A model generated the notes under the pieces. That model ran no database searches and was not told where the DNA came from. It saw nothing but the letters and a program-made list of their open reading frames with translations. From contig NZ_AGQV01000010.1 of the NCBI RefSeq assembly GCF_000234355.1, positions 186,001 to 250,000 on the forward strand: DNA of 64,000 nucleotides, read 5' to 3'. The translations under genes and the position numbers were made by a program. Shown piece by piece: positions 1 to 8,283 of this stretch (its first letter is position 1; every line of letters starts with the position of its first letter). This DNA comes from Gluconobacter morbifer G707. Its GTDB lineage: Bacteria; Pseudomonadota; Alphaproteobacteria; Acetobacterales; Acetobacteraceae.

Positions 1-57
1 GAACCCGCGACAACCGGTACCACAAACCGGCGCTCTACCAACTGAGCTACATCCGCC
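1..57 (-). tRNA. tRNA-His (GTG), 3' end outside window
   Basis: Read on the minus strand, the sequence gives the acceptor strand, a D arm containing TAGCTCAG, and an anticodon arm with a 7-base loop TTGTGGT between CCGGT and ACCGG, so the anticodon is GTG (His). Counting back from T8 places G1 at 56 and the extra G-1 typical of tRNA-His at 57. The T arm begins (GCGGGTTC) and the molecule is cut by the window edge at base 1. Confidence 0.93.
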
Positions 58-141
58 ACACAGCGAGCCGTTCTTTAGAACACTGACAAAAGGCCGTCCA
101 GTCCTTTTATACAAAAAATTCCGCTCTTCCCTAGCTTCGGT

Positions 142-1005
142 TCAGATGAACGGAACACCGCCCGTCACGGCAATATTGGCCCCGGAAACATAGCTTGCCT
201 CATCGCTGGCCAGGAACACATAGGCCGCAGCCAGTTCAGCTGGTTGGCCAGGACGCTCTATCGGACTGTCACCTCCAAACTGATGAACATGCTCACCATT
301 CATCGTTGCCGGAATCAGCGGCGTCCAGATCGGGCCCGGCGCCACCGTATTGGAGCGTATCCCTTTCGGTCCCAGCAGTTCGGCCAGCCCTCCACTGAAA
401 TTGAGGATGGCAGCTTTCGTTGCGGAATAGGCCAGCAACTTGGGTTTTGGCCGGTCAGCATTGATGGACACCGTGTGGATGAGTGAGCCACCACGCGGCA
501 TGTGCGGCACAGCCAGACGGGACATCCGGAAAACCCCGCCCGAATTGGTATCGAATGTCAGGTCCCATTCGTCTTCGCTCACATCCGCAAGAGACTCCCG
601 TTCGATCTGAAACGCGGCGTTGTTCACAAGAACATTGATCTTCCCGTATTCCGCCACTGTACGGTCCACGATTTCACGGCAGACGTCACGGTCGCGTATG
701 TCTCCGGGCACCAGCAGGACCTTGCGTCCCTCCTTCTGAATCCATGAGGCCGCCTGACGGGCGTCATCCTCTTCTTCCGGCAGAAAGGACAGCGTCAGGT
801 CAGCCCCTTCCCGCGCGAATGCAATCGCCACAGCCCGCCCGATCCCGGAATCTCCGCCCGTGATAATGGCGCTTTTCCCCCGCAGACGACCATGCCCAAC
901 ATAGCTCTGTTCACCATGATCAGGCTGGGGTGTCATTTTGGAGGTCTGTCCGGGAATGCGATCCTGAAGTGCCGTGTCAAAAGGGGGTTTGGGATAGTCA
1001 GGCAT
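142..1005 (-). CDS. SDR family oxidoreductase (YghA-like)
   Basis: NAD(P)-dependent short-chain dehydrogenase/reductase of about 287 residues. The nucleotide-binding motif TGGDSGIG lies near residues 49-56, NNAAF follows the Rossmann core, and the catalytic pair is in YSATK (Tyr193, Lys197). The N-terminal segment with KMTPQPDHGE and the C-terminal VAPGPIWTPL region match the E. coli YghA / general-stress-protein-39 subgroup, whose members reduce aldehydes or oxidise sugars. The substrate cannot be read from sequence. The ATG at 1005 is preferred because GGAG lies 8 bases upstream; in-frame starts at 1011 and 1035 also exist. It is transcribed divergently from the SulP gene across about 200 bases. 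Confidence 0.88.
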   Translation of the reverse strand: MPDYPKPPFDTALQDRIPGQTSKMTPQPDHGEQSYVGHGRLRGKSAIITGGDSGIGRAVAIAFAREGADLTLSFLPEEEDDARQAASWIQKEGRKVLLVPGDIRDRDVCREIVDRTVAEYGKINVLVNNAAFQIERESLADVSEDEWDLTFDTNSGGVFRMSRLAVPHMPRGGSLIHTVSINADRPKPKLLAYSATKAAILNFSGGLAELLGPKGIRSNTVAPGPIWTPLIPATMNGEHVHQFGGDSPIERPGQPAELAAAYVFLASDEASYVSGANIAVTGGVPFI

Positions 1006-1209
1006 GGTCATGTCTCCACAGTCATTCGTGGACACCCAACGAGGCAGCCCGGAGGATGTTCAATCATTTCTGGCTTATCTCCCGGGTTTTGACCTCCTGC
1101 CTGCCAGCCACCTTCCCATTCGATACCCGCCCGCGTTACAGTGGCGGTCTCATTGCCGCGCCGGGCCCGAATACGTCGCACCCTTTTCACCCCTTAACCA
1201 AGGATGGAC

Positions 1210-2664
1210 ATGACCCCCGCTCTCTATGGCCGCCAGTGGGCCGAAAACCCGCTGCGTGAAATTCTGGCCGGCATGGTTGGCACTTTCGCGCTCATTCCAG
1301 AAGTAATCGCATTTTCCTACATCGCAGGCGTCTCACCTGCCGTTTCGCTTTTCGCTTCCTTCGTTATTTCCGTTTCGATTGCCATTTTTGGCGGTCGGCC
1401 GGGCATGATTTCGGGAGCCGCCGGATCAGTCGCGCTTGTCGCGGCCCCGCTCGTCCATGCGCACGGCGTCCAGGCCATGCTGCTCGCAACCCTGATCGCC
1501 GGTGCGCTTCAGGTCCTGTTCGGAATACTGCGCCTTCAGGCCGTCATGCGCTTCGTCCCGGCTGAAGTCAGAACCGGCTTCGTCAACGCATTGGCCATTC
1601 TGATTTTCTCGGCCCAGGTCCCACAGATGCTCGGCGTCACGTGGCATACTTATGCGCTGATCGCTCTGGGGCTCATCATCATCTATCTGCTGCCCCGACT
1701 TTCGGATGCCATTCCATCCCCCCTCATCTGCATCGTTCTTCTGACTGGCATCACCATGATCTCGCCCATGCCCGTCCATACGGTCGCCGATCTTGGAGAA
1801 CTGCCCACCGGCCTGCCCCATCTGACGATCCCCCATCTTCCGCTCAACTGGGCGACATTCTCCGTTGTCCTTCCCTACGCCGTCGCCATGGCAGCCGTCG
1901 GGCTTCTGGAATCCCTGATGACCGCGTCTGTCGTCGATGACGCCACCGATACCCATGGCGATCAGCAGATGGAATGCACGGGTCTTGGCATTTCCAATAT
2001 TCTCGTTGGCGCTTTCGGCGGCATCGCCGGCTGCGGCATGATCGGCCAGACTGTCGGAAACCTGCGCTATGGCGGACGGGGACGTCTCTCGACCTTTACC
2101 GCAGGTGCCTTTCTGCTCTTTCTGATGGTTCTGCTCCATCCCTGGGCAGCGCGGGTTCCGATGGCTGCGCTCGTGGCCATCATGATCATGGTGTCAGCCA
2201 GCACCTTCTCATGGAACAGTCTGCGGGAACTGAATCGCCATCCGCGCCTATCCAGCCTGACCATGATCATTACGGTCGCCGTTGTGGTCGTGACGCATGA
2301 TCTGGCCGCGGGTGTTGCTGCGGGTGTCCTGCTGTCGGGCGTTTTCTTCGCATGGCGCGCTGCCCGGCTTATCACTGTCACCTCATCCCGGGCAGGCGAG
2401 ACCGAGACCTATACCGTGACAGGACAGGTTTTCTTCGCATCGGCAGACAGTCTGTCCGACGCCATCGACTATCACACCTCCGCCACGACCGTGAGGCTTG
2501 ACCTGACAAATGCCCGTTTCTGGGACATCACATCCGTTCAGGTTCTGGAGAAGATCATTGGCCGCCTTCAGGCCCGTGACTATAACGTCACAGTCATCGG
2601 CCTCCAATCAGGTCGTCACGATATCATCAACACCCAATCCGATAATGACCTTCTGAAAATATAA
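1210..2664 (+). CDS. SulP family anion transporter
   Basis: Inner-membrane transporter of about 484 residues with 10 or more hydrophobic segments, followed by a cytoplasmic STAS-like domain in the last ~100 residues (it starts near VTGQVFFASADS and ends in a region rich in short beta strands). The early segment containing LIPEVIAFSYIAG and the GGRPGMISGAAGSVAL stretch are typical of SulP carriers. The family moves sulfate, bicarbonate or other anions by proton or sodium symport; the substrate is unknown here. The ATG at 1210 has AAGGA a few bases upstream; an ATG at 1204 is in frame but sits too close to it. No linked cysteine or carbonic-anhydrase gene indicates the substrate. Confidence 0.9.
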   Translation: MTPALYGRQWAENPLREILAGMVGTFALIPEVIAFSYIAGVSPAVSLFASFVISVSIAIFGGRPGMISGAAGSVALVAAPLVHAHGVQAMLLATLIAGALQVLFGILRLQAVMRFVPAEVRTGFVNALAILIFSAQVPQMLGVTWHTYALIALGLIIIYLLPRLSDAIPSPLICIVLLTGITMISPMPVHTVADLGELPTGLPHLTIPHLPLNWATFSVVLPYAVAMAAVGLLESLMTASVVDDATDTHGDQQMECTGLGISNILVGAFGGIAGCGMIGQTVGNLRYGGRGRLSTFTAGAFLLFLMVLLHPWAARVPMAALVAIMIMVSASTFSWNSLRELNRHPRLSSLTMIITVAVVVVTHDLAAGVAAGVLLSGVFFAWRAARLITVTSSRAGETETYTVTGQVFFASADSLSDAIDYHTSATTVRLDLTNARFWDITSVQVLEKIIGRLQARDYNVTVIGLQSGRHDIINTQSDNDLLKI

Positions 2665-3020
2665 ATTCCGGAAAGTACGGTCTCCTCTGGCAACGTTTCT
2701 ACAGGCTTCCACGTAAAAGCCAGAGAAGGCCTGTTCCGGGACTGCCATGCAGCTTCCCTGTTGTGGGGTTCGAACGGTTTGCAGACTTCCGGACATCAGA
2801 CTGTCTATGATTCAACAAGAACGGGCACGCATGACCTGCCAGATCAACAGGCACCATCAGGCGCTTGTTGTCACTGACTACCAATGCCGGGTCCGTCAGG
2901 AGATATCTTCTCCCATCGCGCCTGAAAGAGAGGACAGGCTCAATTCCATACAATCTTTAATCTGCTCGTAATCCTTCCCGCATACTCTGCGTACCGGAAA
3001 GCCGATATTGAGAAATCATC
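2665..3020. other. Intergenic stretch without a convincing gene
   Basis: 356 bases between the SulP gene and the OpgC-like gene. Short open frames occur on both strands, but none has a recognisable domain or a good ribosome site. Just after the SulP stop there is overlapping dyad symmetry (CTCTGGC with GCCAGAG, and ACAGGC with GCCTGT), which could act as a weak terminator; there is no T run. The promoter of the OpgC-like gene must lie in the right half. Confidence 0.5.
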
Positions 3021-4196
3021 ATGTCGCAGCCTCCTTCACAGAATCCCGCCCTGACTTTAGCGCGCAAGAACGAGCGCGATCACCGTGTCGATGCCTTGCG
3101 GGGCATAGCGCTGCTCATGATGCTCGTGGACCATGTCCCTGATGACCTGCTCAACCGCTTGACCATCCGCAATTTCGGCTTTGCGGATGCAGCCGAGATT
3201 TTCGTTATGCTGGCAGGTTATGCGTCCTATCTGGCTTACGGACGCCTGATCGACAGAAAAGGCTGGAAAACCGGTATCCATCGAATTCTGGCACGATGTG
3301 GAAAGCTCTATTTTTATCAGACAGCGATGACACTCATCTTCGTGGGGCTGGTCCGGCAGTGGCGCCATTACGAGCCCGTTCCCGAGTACATCATCGAACC
3401 GCAGCTTCTTCAGGGCTACAGCTGGATATGGCGCATTCTGACCTTCGATGCACTTCCCAGCTATCTGAACATTCTGCCGCTCTATATCGTCCTGCTGGCC
3501 CTGTTCCCGCTCATCTACGCCATTATGCGCAAAAGCCCCTGGCTTCTGCTCGCCGTCACCATCCCTGTCTGGACGCTGGCCAATATTGACCCAAAACTGA
3601 CAATTCCGAACTGGCTGGATGCCAATGGCTGGTATCTCAATCCGTTTGGCTGGCAGTTTCTCTACGTTCTGGGTGTTCTGGGCGCGCTCTGGGCTTCGAA
3701 AAACAACGGCGACCTTCCTTCAAGAACATGGGCCAAAATCCTGTGCGCCGCATATCTGGCCGGAGCATTCATTCTCTGCTTTCCCTACGAATACTGGGGC
3801 ATCCCCAGCCTGCGTCTTTTTCCCGCTCCCCCCAATACCGGCAAGTCGGCTCTGGCCATCTGGCGGTTGCTGGACATTCTCTCCATTTTCTATCTGGTAC
3901 AGTCTTCCACATGGCTCCGGCGCCTCTCGGCCGATCGTCTGGGACAGAGCCTTGCCCTGCTGGGGCGAAACTCGCTGGAAGTATTTGCCTTCAGCACCGT
4001 GCTGGATCTGATCGGACGGCTCATTTTCGGCAGTTTCGGAACCAGCCTACCCCTTCAGGTTTTCATGAACCTGATCGGCCTCAGCCTGACCTATGCCCTT
4101 GCCATTCCTCTCGACCACAGCCGGCGCAGAGCCAAGGAAGCCGCCCGCCGGAAGACGGAGACCTCTACGCCCCACGCCGAAGCCCAGAGAACCTGA
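3021..4196 (+). CDS. OpgC-like membrane protein (acyltransferase-3 type)
   Basis: Polytopic inner-membrane protein of 391 residues with about ten hydrophobic helices. The N-terminal block HRVDALRGIALLMMLVDHV followed by FVMLAGYASYLAYGR is the signature of the OpgC_C family, which includes periplasmic-glucan succinyltransferases and is related to acyltransferase-3 enzymes; the His in VDH is the expected active-site position. The role would be to O-acylate a surface or periplasmic glycan. No glucan synthesis genes (opgGH) are adjacent, so the acceptor is unknown. The C-terminal tail is short, basic and cytoplasmic. The start follows TTGAGAAATCATC with only a weak ribosome site. Confidence 0.8.
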   Translation: MSQPPSQNPALTLARKNERDHRVDALRGIALLMMLVDHVPDDLLNRLTIRNFGFADAAEIFVMLAGYASYLAYGRLIDRKGWKTGIHRILARCGKLYFYQTAMTLIFVGLVRQWRHYEPVPEYIIEPQLLQGYSWIWRILTFDALPSYLNILPLYIVLLALFPLIYAIMRKSPWLLLAVTIPVWTLANIDPKLTIPNWLDANGWYLNPFGWQFLYVLGVLGALWASKNNGDLPSRTWAKILCAAYLAGAFILCFPYEYWGIPSLRLFPAPPNTGKSALAIWRLLDILSIFYLVQSSTWLRRLSADRLGQSLALLGRNSLEVFAFSTVLDLIGRLIFGSFGTSLPLQVFMNLIGLSLTYALAIPLDHSRRRAKEAARRKTETSTPHAEAQRT

Positions 4197-4313
4197 TCCG
4201 GGACTTTCCTCCCCTGTCAGCCCCGTATTAGGGTTTTCTGGAAACAGCACCCTACTACCAGACATTATTATGCAAGAGGCGTTTTTCTGCGTCTCTCTGT
4301 CAGGAGAATGACA

Positions 4314-5201
4314 ATGGCCGACGCAGTTCCCAAACGTACCCGGAAAAAAACCACGAAACCTTCTCGGACGAAACCATCTCTCCTTTCTGAAAAAGCAATC
4401 TCGCTTCTTGACCGTCTGAGCGACGGAAAGGGAGAGGCCTTTCTTGAGCGTCTTGTCCGGGAACCAGACAGCCTTGAAAGCGTCGCGCGCGAACTGGCTG
4501 GCAGTCCTCCTGTGGAGATGCTGCGCAAACTGGCCCTGACAATCGACATCATGAAGACCGGCAGAATAGAGGCCGACTATGCTTATGTCGGTCTGCCGGA
4601 AGAAGCCCGGAACGTTGATTTCAAAACCGGATTTGAAACCTACCTCAAGTCGCGTCTGGATAAACGGGCGGAAAGTTTCGAGATCATGTTCGAGAAGCTC
4701 GACCGTTTCAGCCGTCCCCTGATCGTGGAAACGGGGTGTCTGCGCGTTCCCGACAACTGGGCTGGCGATGGCCAGAGTACTTTTCAGTTTGACTGGTATG
4801 CCCGGGAAAAAGCCGGAAACGTCATTACAGTAGACATCAGTCCTGATAGCATCGACAGTGCGCGACGCGCCTGTAGTGACGTTACAAGCACTGTTCTGAA
4901 TGACTCGGTTGCCGAACTCTTCATGCTTGGGGAACGTCTGACTCAACCCGCAGCCCTGCTTTATCTGGACAGCTTCGATCTGGACCTCTCGGATCCAATG
5001 CCAAGTGCCATCCATCATGCAAAGGAACTGATCGCTGCCCGACCGCTGATCGGACCCGGCACTCTGATCTGCGTGGATGACTTCAATGTTCCTCCCCTTG
5101 GCCCGGGAGGAAAGGGTCTGATCGTCGATCAGTTCATGCACGGGATCCGTGCGGAACTTCTATTCTCTGGCTATCAGAAAGTCTGGCAGATGCCGGGCTG
5201 A
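4314..5201 (+). CDS. Class I SAM-dependent methyltransferase-like protein
   Basis: About 295 residues. The first ~25 residues are basic, rich in Lys, Arg and Thr. The core around VETGCLRVPDNWAGDGQS and VITVDISPDSIDSARR resembles the SAM-binding first and second strands of class I methyltransferases, and LLYLDSFD plus GTLICVDDFN give the later acidic strand ends. This fold is often encoded with glycan-modification genes, which fits the OpgC-like neighbour upstream, but the acceptor is unknown. The ATG at 4314 has AGGAG 7 bases upstream; the ATG at 4308 is too close to that site. The gene ends at a strong convergent hairpin. Confidence 0.65.
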   Translation: MADAVPKRTRKKTTKPSRTKPSLLSEKAISLLDRLSDGKGEAFLERLVREPDSLESVARELAGSPPVEMLRKLALTIDIMKTGRIEADYAYVGLPEEARNVDFKTGFETYLKSRLDKRAESFEIMFEKLDRFSRPLIVETGCLRVPDNWAGDGQSTFQFDWYAREKAGNVITVDISPDSIDSARRACSDVTSTVLNDSVAELFMLGERLTQPAALLYLDSFDLDLSDPMPSAIHHAKELIAARPLIGPGTLICVDDFNVPPLGPGGKGLIVDQFMHGIRAELLFSGYQKVWQMPG

Positions 5202-5212
5202 TGCCGCCGGAT

Positions 5213-5246
5213 GTAAGAAAGCCGGCATCCGTGGCGGCTTTCTTAC
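5213..5246. terminator. Bidirectional hairpin terminator between convergent genes
   Basis: A perfect 12-base inverted repeat, GTAAGAAAGCCG at 5213-5224 and CGGCTTTCTTAC at 5235-5246, with a 10-base loop. The stem end carries T- and A-rich tracts on both strands. It lies between the methyltransferase-like gene (+) and hflX (-), so it can end transcription from both sides. Confidence 0.85.
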
Positions 5247-5252
5247 ACGACG

Positions 5253-6560
5253 TCATTCAGCCGACAGGCGCCCGGGATAGACGATTTCGAAACGCTCTCG
5301 ATCCTGTGGGAAAAGCCGGACCGTCACATCCATGCCCTCGTCATGGTCGAGACGTTCCACCACCTCACCGTGATCATACAGCCATGCCAACGCCGCCCCG
5401 TCGGTTACGGACAGACGCACCCGGACATCCTGCATCGAACGGGTTAGATACTGGTCCAGGGCCTCGAAAAGATCGGGGATGCCCTCACCGGTTATGGCGG
5501 AAATCGCAACGGCGTTTTCACGCTTCGGTATTGCCTGCACACCTCCGACAAGATCCGCCTTGTTCAGCACCTCGATCGTACGCTCCGGCCACTGTGCATC
5601 CAGCATGCCGTCCCGAACCATGCTGTCGAGAACATGCAGCACATCCGCACGCTGCGCGGCACTATCCGGATGCGCCACGTCACGCACATGCAGAATGACA
5701 TCCGCCTGCGACACTTCTTCCAGCGTTGCACGGAATGCCGCGACAAGTTCTGTCGGCAGTTCACTGATGAATCCGACTGTATCGGACAGAATGACATTAC
5801 GCCCGGACGGAAGCCGCAGCGCACGCATTGTCGGATCCAGTGTCGCGAAAAGCTGGTTCTCTGCCTGTACGGATGCTCCGGTCAGAGCATTGAACAGGGT
5901 GGATTTTCCCGCATTCGTATAACCAACCAGTGCTACAACCGGGAACGGTACGCGCTTGCGGGCATCACGGTGCAGCCCACGGGTGCGGCGGACCTGCTCC
6001 AGTTCCTTTTTGATCTTGCCGATCCGCTCGGCCAGCATCCGCCGGTCCGCTTCCATCTGCGTCTCACCCGGGCCTCCAAGGAAGCCGAAACCACCCCGCT
6101 GACGCTCAAGGTGGGTCCAGAGCCGGACAAGACGGGACCGCTGGTATTCCAGATGCGCCAGTTCAACCTGAAGCACGCCTTCACGGGTTGCTGCGCGCGC
6201 ACCGAAAATATCGAGGATCAGCCCGGTCCGGTCCACAACCTTGCAGCCAAGGGCCTTCTCCAGATTGCGTTGCTGCCCCGGTGAAAGCCGCGCATCGATG
6301 ATGACGACATCCACGCCGTCCAGCTTTACGGCCTCGGCAAGCTGTTCCACCTGCCCGCTGCCCAGCAGGGTCGAAGGCCGGCGCGCGCGCAGCAGGATCG
6401 CTGCCTTTCGTACAATCACCAGACCAATCGAGGCTGCCAGCCCGACGGCTTCCTCAAGCCGTGCGTCCGCTGCACGGATCTCTTCCTGTGGGCCGGATTT
6501 TTCCCATGGCAGAATGACAGCCGCGCGAGTTGCGGGTTTCTGGGTCTCAAAGCCGCTCAA
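5253..6560 (-). CDS. hflX: GTPase HflX
   Basis: 435-residue ribosome-associated GTPase that splits or rescues stalled ribosomes under stress. The N-terminal HflX domain contains SGQVEQL and the glycine-rich [10 protein letters not shown] linker. The G domain has the P-loop GYTNAGKS (G1), [10 protein letters not shown] (G3) and NKADL (G4). Length is normal for the family. It overlaps the hfq stop by 4 bases (ATGA), the classical hfq-hflX arrangement, and is the last gene of the dusB-ntr-hfq-hflX run. A strong hairpin follows its stop. Confidence 0.97.
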   Translation of the reverse strand: MSGFETQKPATRAAVILPWEKSGPQEEIRAADARLEEAVGLAASIGLVIVRKAAILLRARRPSTLLGSGQVEQLAEAVKLDGVDVVIIDARLSPGQQRNLEKALGCKVVDRTGLILDIFGARAATREGVLQVELAHLEYQRSRLVRLWTHLERQRGGFGFLGGPGETQMEADRRMLAERIGKIKKELEQVRRTRGLHRDARKRVPFPVVALVGYTNAGKSTLFNALTGASVQAENQLFATLDPTMRALRLPSGRNVILSDTVGFISELPTELVAAFRATLEEVSQADVILHVRDVAHPDSAAQRADVLHVLDSMVRDGMLDAQWPERTIEVLNKADLVGGVQAIPKRENAVAISAITGEGIPDLFEALDQYLTRSMQDVRVRLSVTDGAALAWLYDHGEVVERLDHDEGMDVTVRLFPQDRERFEIVYPGRLSAE

Positions 6561-6808
6561 AGTTCATTTTCCGCAAAACTGGTCAGCGCCGCGACAGGCA
6601 TGATGGTGCTGACGGCGTGTTTGTAGACAAGCTGTATATGATTGTCGCGCCGTAGCAGGAGGGTCTGACTGTCAGACTGGATGATCACGCCCTGAAGTTT
6701 CACACCGTTGACAAGAAAAACAGTCACCGGCGCCTGTGTCTGACGCAGATGTTCGAGAAAGATCTCCTGCACGGCTTTCCCGGCAGGTGGGGAAGGGTCT
6801 GAAGTCAC
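6557..6808 (-). CDS. hfq: RNA chaperone Hfq
   Basis: 83-residue Sm-like protein that forms a hexamer and anneals small RNAs to mRNAs. The Sm1 motif covers [19 protein letters not shown] (about residues 17-35), and Sm2 contains [10 protein letters not shown] with the conserved KH pair. The N terminus carries a short alphaproteobacterial extension, and the C-terminal tail is short as in other alphaproteobacteria. Translationally coupled to hflX by a 4-base overlap. Confidence 0.97.
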   Translation of the reverse strand: MTSDPSPPAGKAVQEIFLEHLRQTQAPVTVFLVNGVKLQGVIIQSDSQTLLLRRDNHIQLVYKHAVSTIMPVAALTSFAENEL

Positions 6809-6861
6809 GCTGTTAATGGCCTGCCAGTCATAAGATGAAAGAGTTCTGTGTCATATGGTGT

Positions 6862-8283
6862 TCAGTTTCCCGTCTGGGAAGAGGCGGAGGAAGATGCACC
6901 CGTCCGGTCTTCTCCAGTCGTCACGCCAAGCTGCTTGAGCTTACGATGCAAAGCACTGCGCTCCATGCAGACGAAATTGGCTGTTCGGCTGATATTCCCG
7001 CCGAAGCGCATGAGCTGGACCTGAAGATACTGCGTTTCGAACAGATCGCGCGCTTCCCTGAGCGGTAGGCTCATGACATCCGCACCGGAATTGAGACGGG
7101 TCATGGACGGCGCCCCCTGACTGATGGTGGATGGCAGCATGTCAGCCCGGATAGGATCATTTCCGCTGCCAGGCATCATGATCAGTAACCGTTCCATGAG
7201 ATTGCGCAATTCCCGCACATTCCCTGGCCATTCATACGCCTGAAGCGCAGCCAGCGCATCTACCGACAACTCCCGGACCGGTAGTCCGGATGCCTGTGCG
7301 CACCGCTCCAGGAAATGCCGTGCCAGAGCAGGGATATCCTCCCGCCGCTCCCGGAGGGAAGGGATGCGCAGCGGCACGACGGCCAGCCGGTAATACAGGT
7401 CTTCCCGGAACCGGTGCGCCGCAATTTCTCCCTGAAGGTCACGGTTTGTTGTCGCAATGACACGGACATCCACCTTCAGGCGCGTATTGCCACCGATCCG
7501 CTCGAAGGTCTGATCCTGAAGCGCGCGGACGATCTTGCCCTGCGTCTCCATCGGCATATCCGCCACTTCATCTAGCAGCAGGGTCCCGCGATGCGCCCGT
7601 TCCAGCACGCCGCGGCGGGTCGGCTGGCCATTCTCGCCCTCCAGCCCGAAAAGCTCTTCCTCAAAGCGGTTTGGGGCGAGCGTGGCACAGTTCAGGGCGA
7701 TGAAAGGCCCTTCCGCACGCCGCGAGCGGGCATGGATCATGCGCGCCGCAACCTCCTTGCCTGAACCGGCGGGACCGCTGATCAGCACGCGCGAATTGGT
7801 GGGCGCTACCCGTTCGATCTGGGCGCGGACAGCCGCAATGGCCGCCCCATCACCAAAAAGCGTGGTCTCCGGCCCGGCGCGCAGACGCAGTTCCGCATTT
7901 TCCCGCCGCAGGCGCGCCGCTTCAAGCGCACGTCGCACCACCACCAGCAGCCGGTCGGACTGGAAAGGTTTTTCGATAAAGTCGTAGGCGCCGTGCTTCA
8001 GACTCGCCACCGCCGTTTCGATCGTGCCGTGGCCTGAAATCATCAGGGTGGGCAGGCCGGGGTCCTCGGCCTGCATGAGTTTGAGCAGTTCGAGCCCGTC
8101 AAGCCGGGAGCCCTGCAGCCAGATGTCCAGAATCGCCAGAGACGGCCGATGGGCGCGAAACAGTTCCAGCGCCTGATCCGAATTGGCCGCCGCCCGGGTC
8201 TTGTACCCTTCGTCATTCAGGATTCCCTCGATGAGGAACCGGATGTCCGGCTCGTCATCGACGATCAGAATCTCATGCTCCAT
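6862..8283 (-). CDS. ntrX: NtrX response regulator
   Basis: 473-residue NtrC-family regulator paired with NtrY. The receiver has the acidic pair at residues 9-10 and phospho-acceptor Asp53 in LAILDIW. The AAA+ domain has Walker A GPAGSGKE near 170-177 and Walker B GTLLLDEVAD. In place of the sigma-54 contact loop GAFTGA the sequence reads GENGQPTRRGVLE, so activation of sigma-54 is not expected; this loss is known in several alphaproteobacterial NtrX proteins. The C terminus is a Fis-type helix-turn-helix (GGNISRTANF). It overlaps ntrY by 11 bases. Neighbours indicate a role in nitrogen, redox or envelope signalling. Confidence 0.94.
   Translation of the reverse strand: MEHEILIVDDEPDIRFLIEGILNDEGYKTRAAANSDQALELFRAHRPSLAILDIWLQGSRLDGLELLKLMQAEDPGLPTLMISGHGTIETAVASLKHGAYDFIEKPFQSDRLLVVVRRALEAARLRRENAELRLRAGPETTLFGDGAAIAAVRAQIERVAPTNSRVLISGPAGSGKEVAARMIHARSRRAEGPFIALNCATLAPNRFEEELFGLEGENGQPTRRGVLERAHRGTLLLDEVADMPMETQGKIVRALQDQTFERIGGNTRLKVDVRVIATTNRDLQGEIAAHRFREDLYYRLAVVPLRIPSLRERREDIPALARHFLERCAQASGLPVRELSVDALAALQAYEWPGNVRELRNLMERLLIMMPGSGNDPIRADMLPSTISQGAPSMTRLNSGADVMSLPLREARDLFETQYLQVQLMRFGGNISRTANFVCMERSALHRKLKQLGVTTGEDRTGASSSASSQTGN

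Noticed and set aside
4047-5141. Minus-strand open frame of 364 codons over the OpgC-like and methyltransferase-like genes
   Set aside because: It crosses two well-supported plus-strand genes and has no domain or ribosome site.
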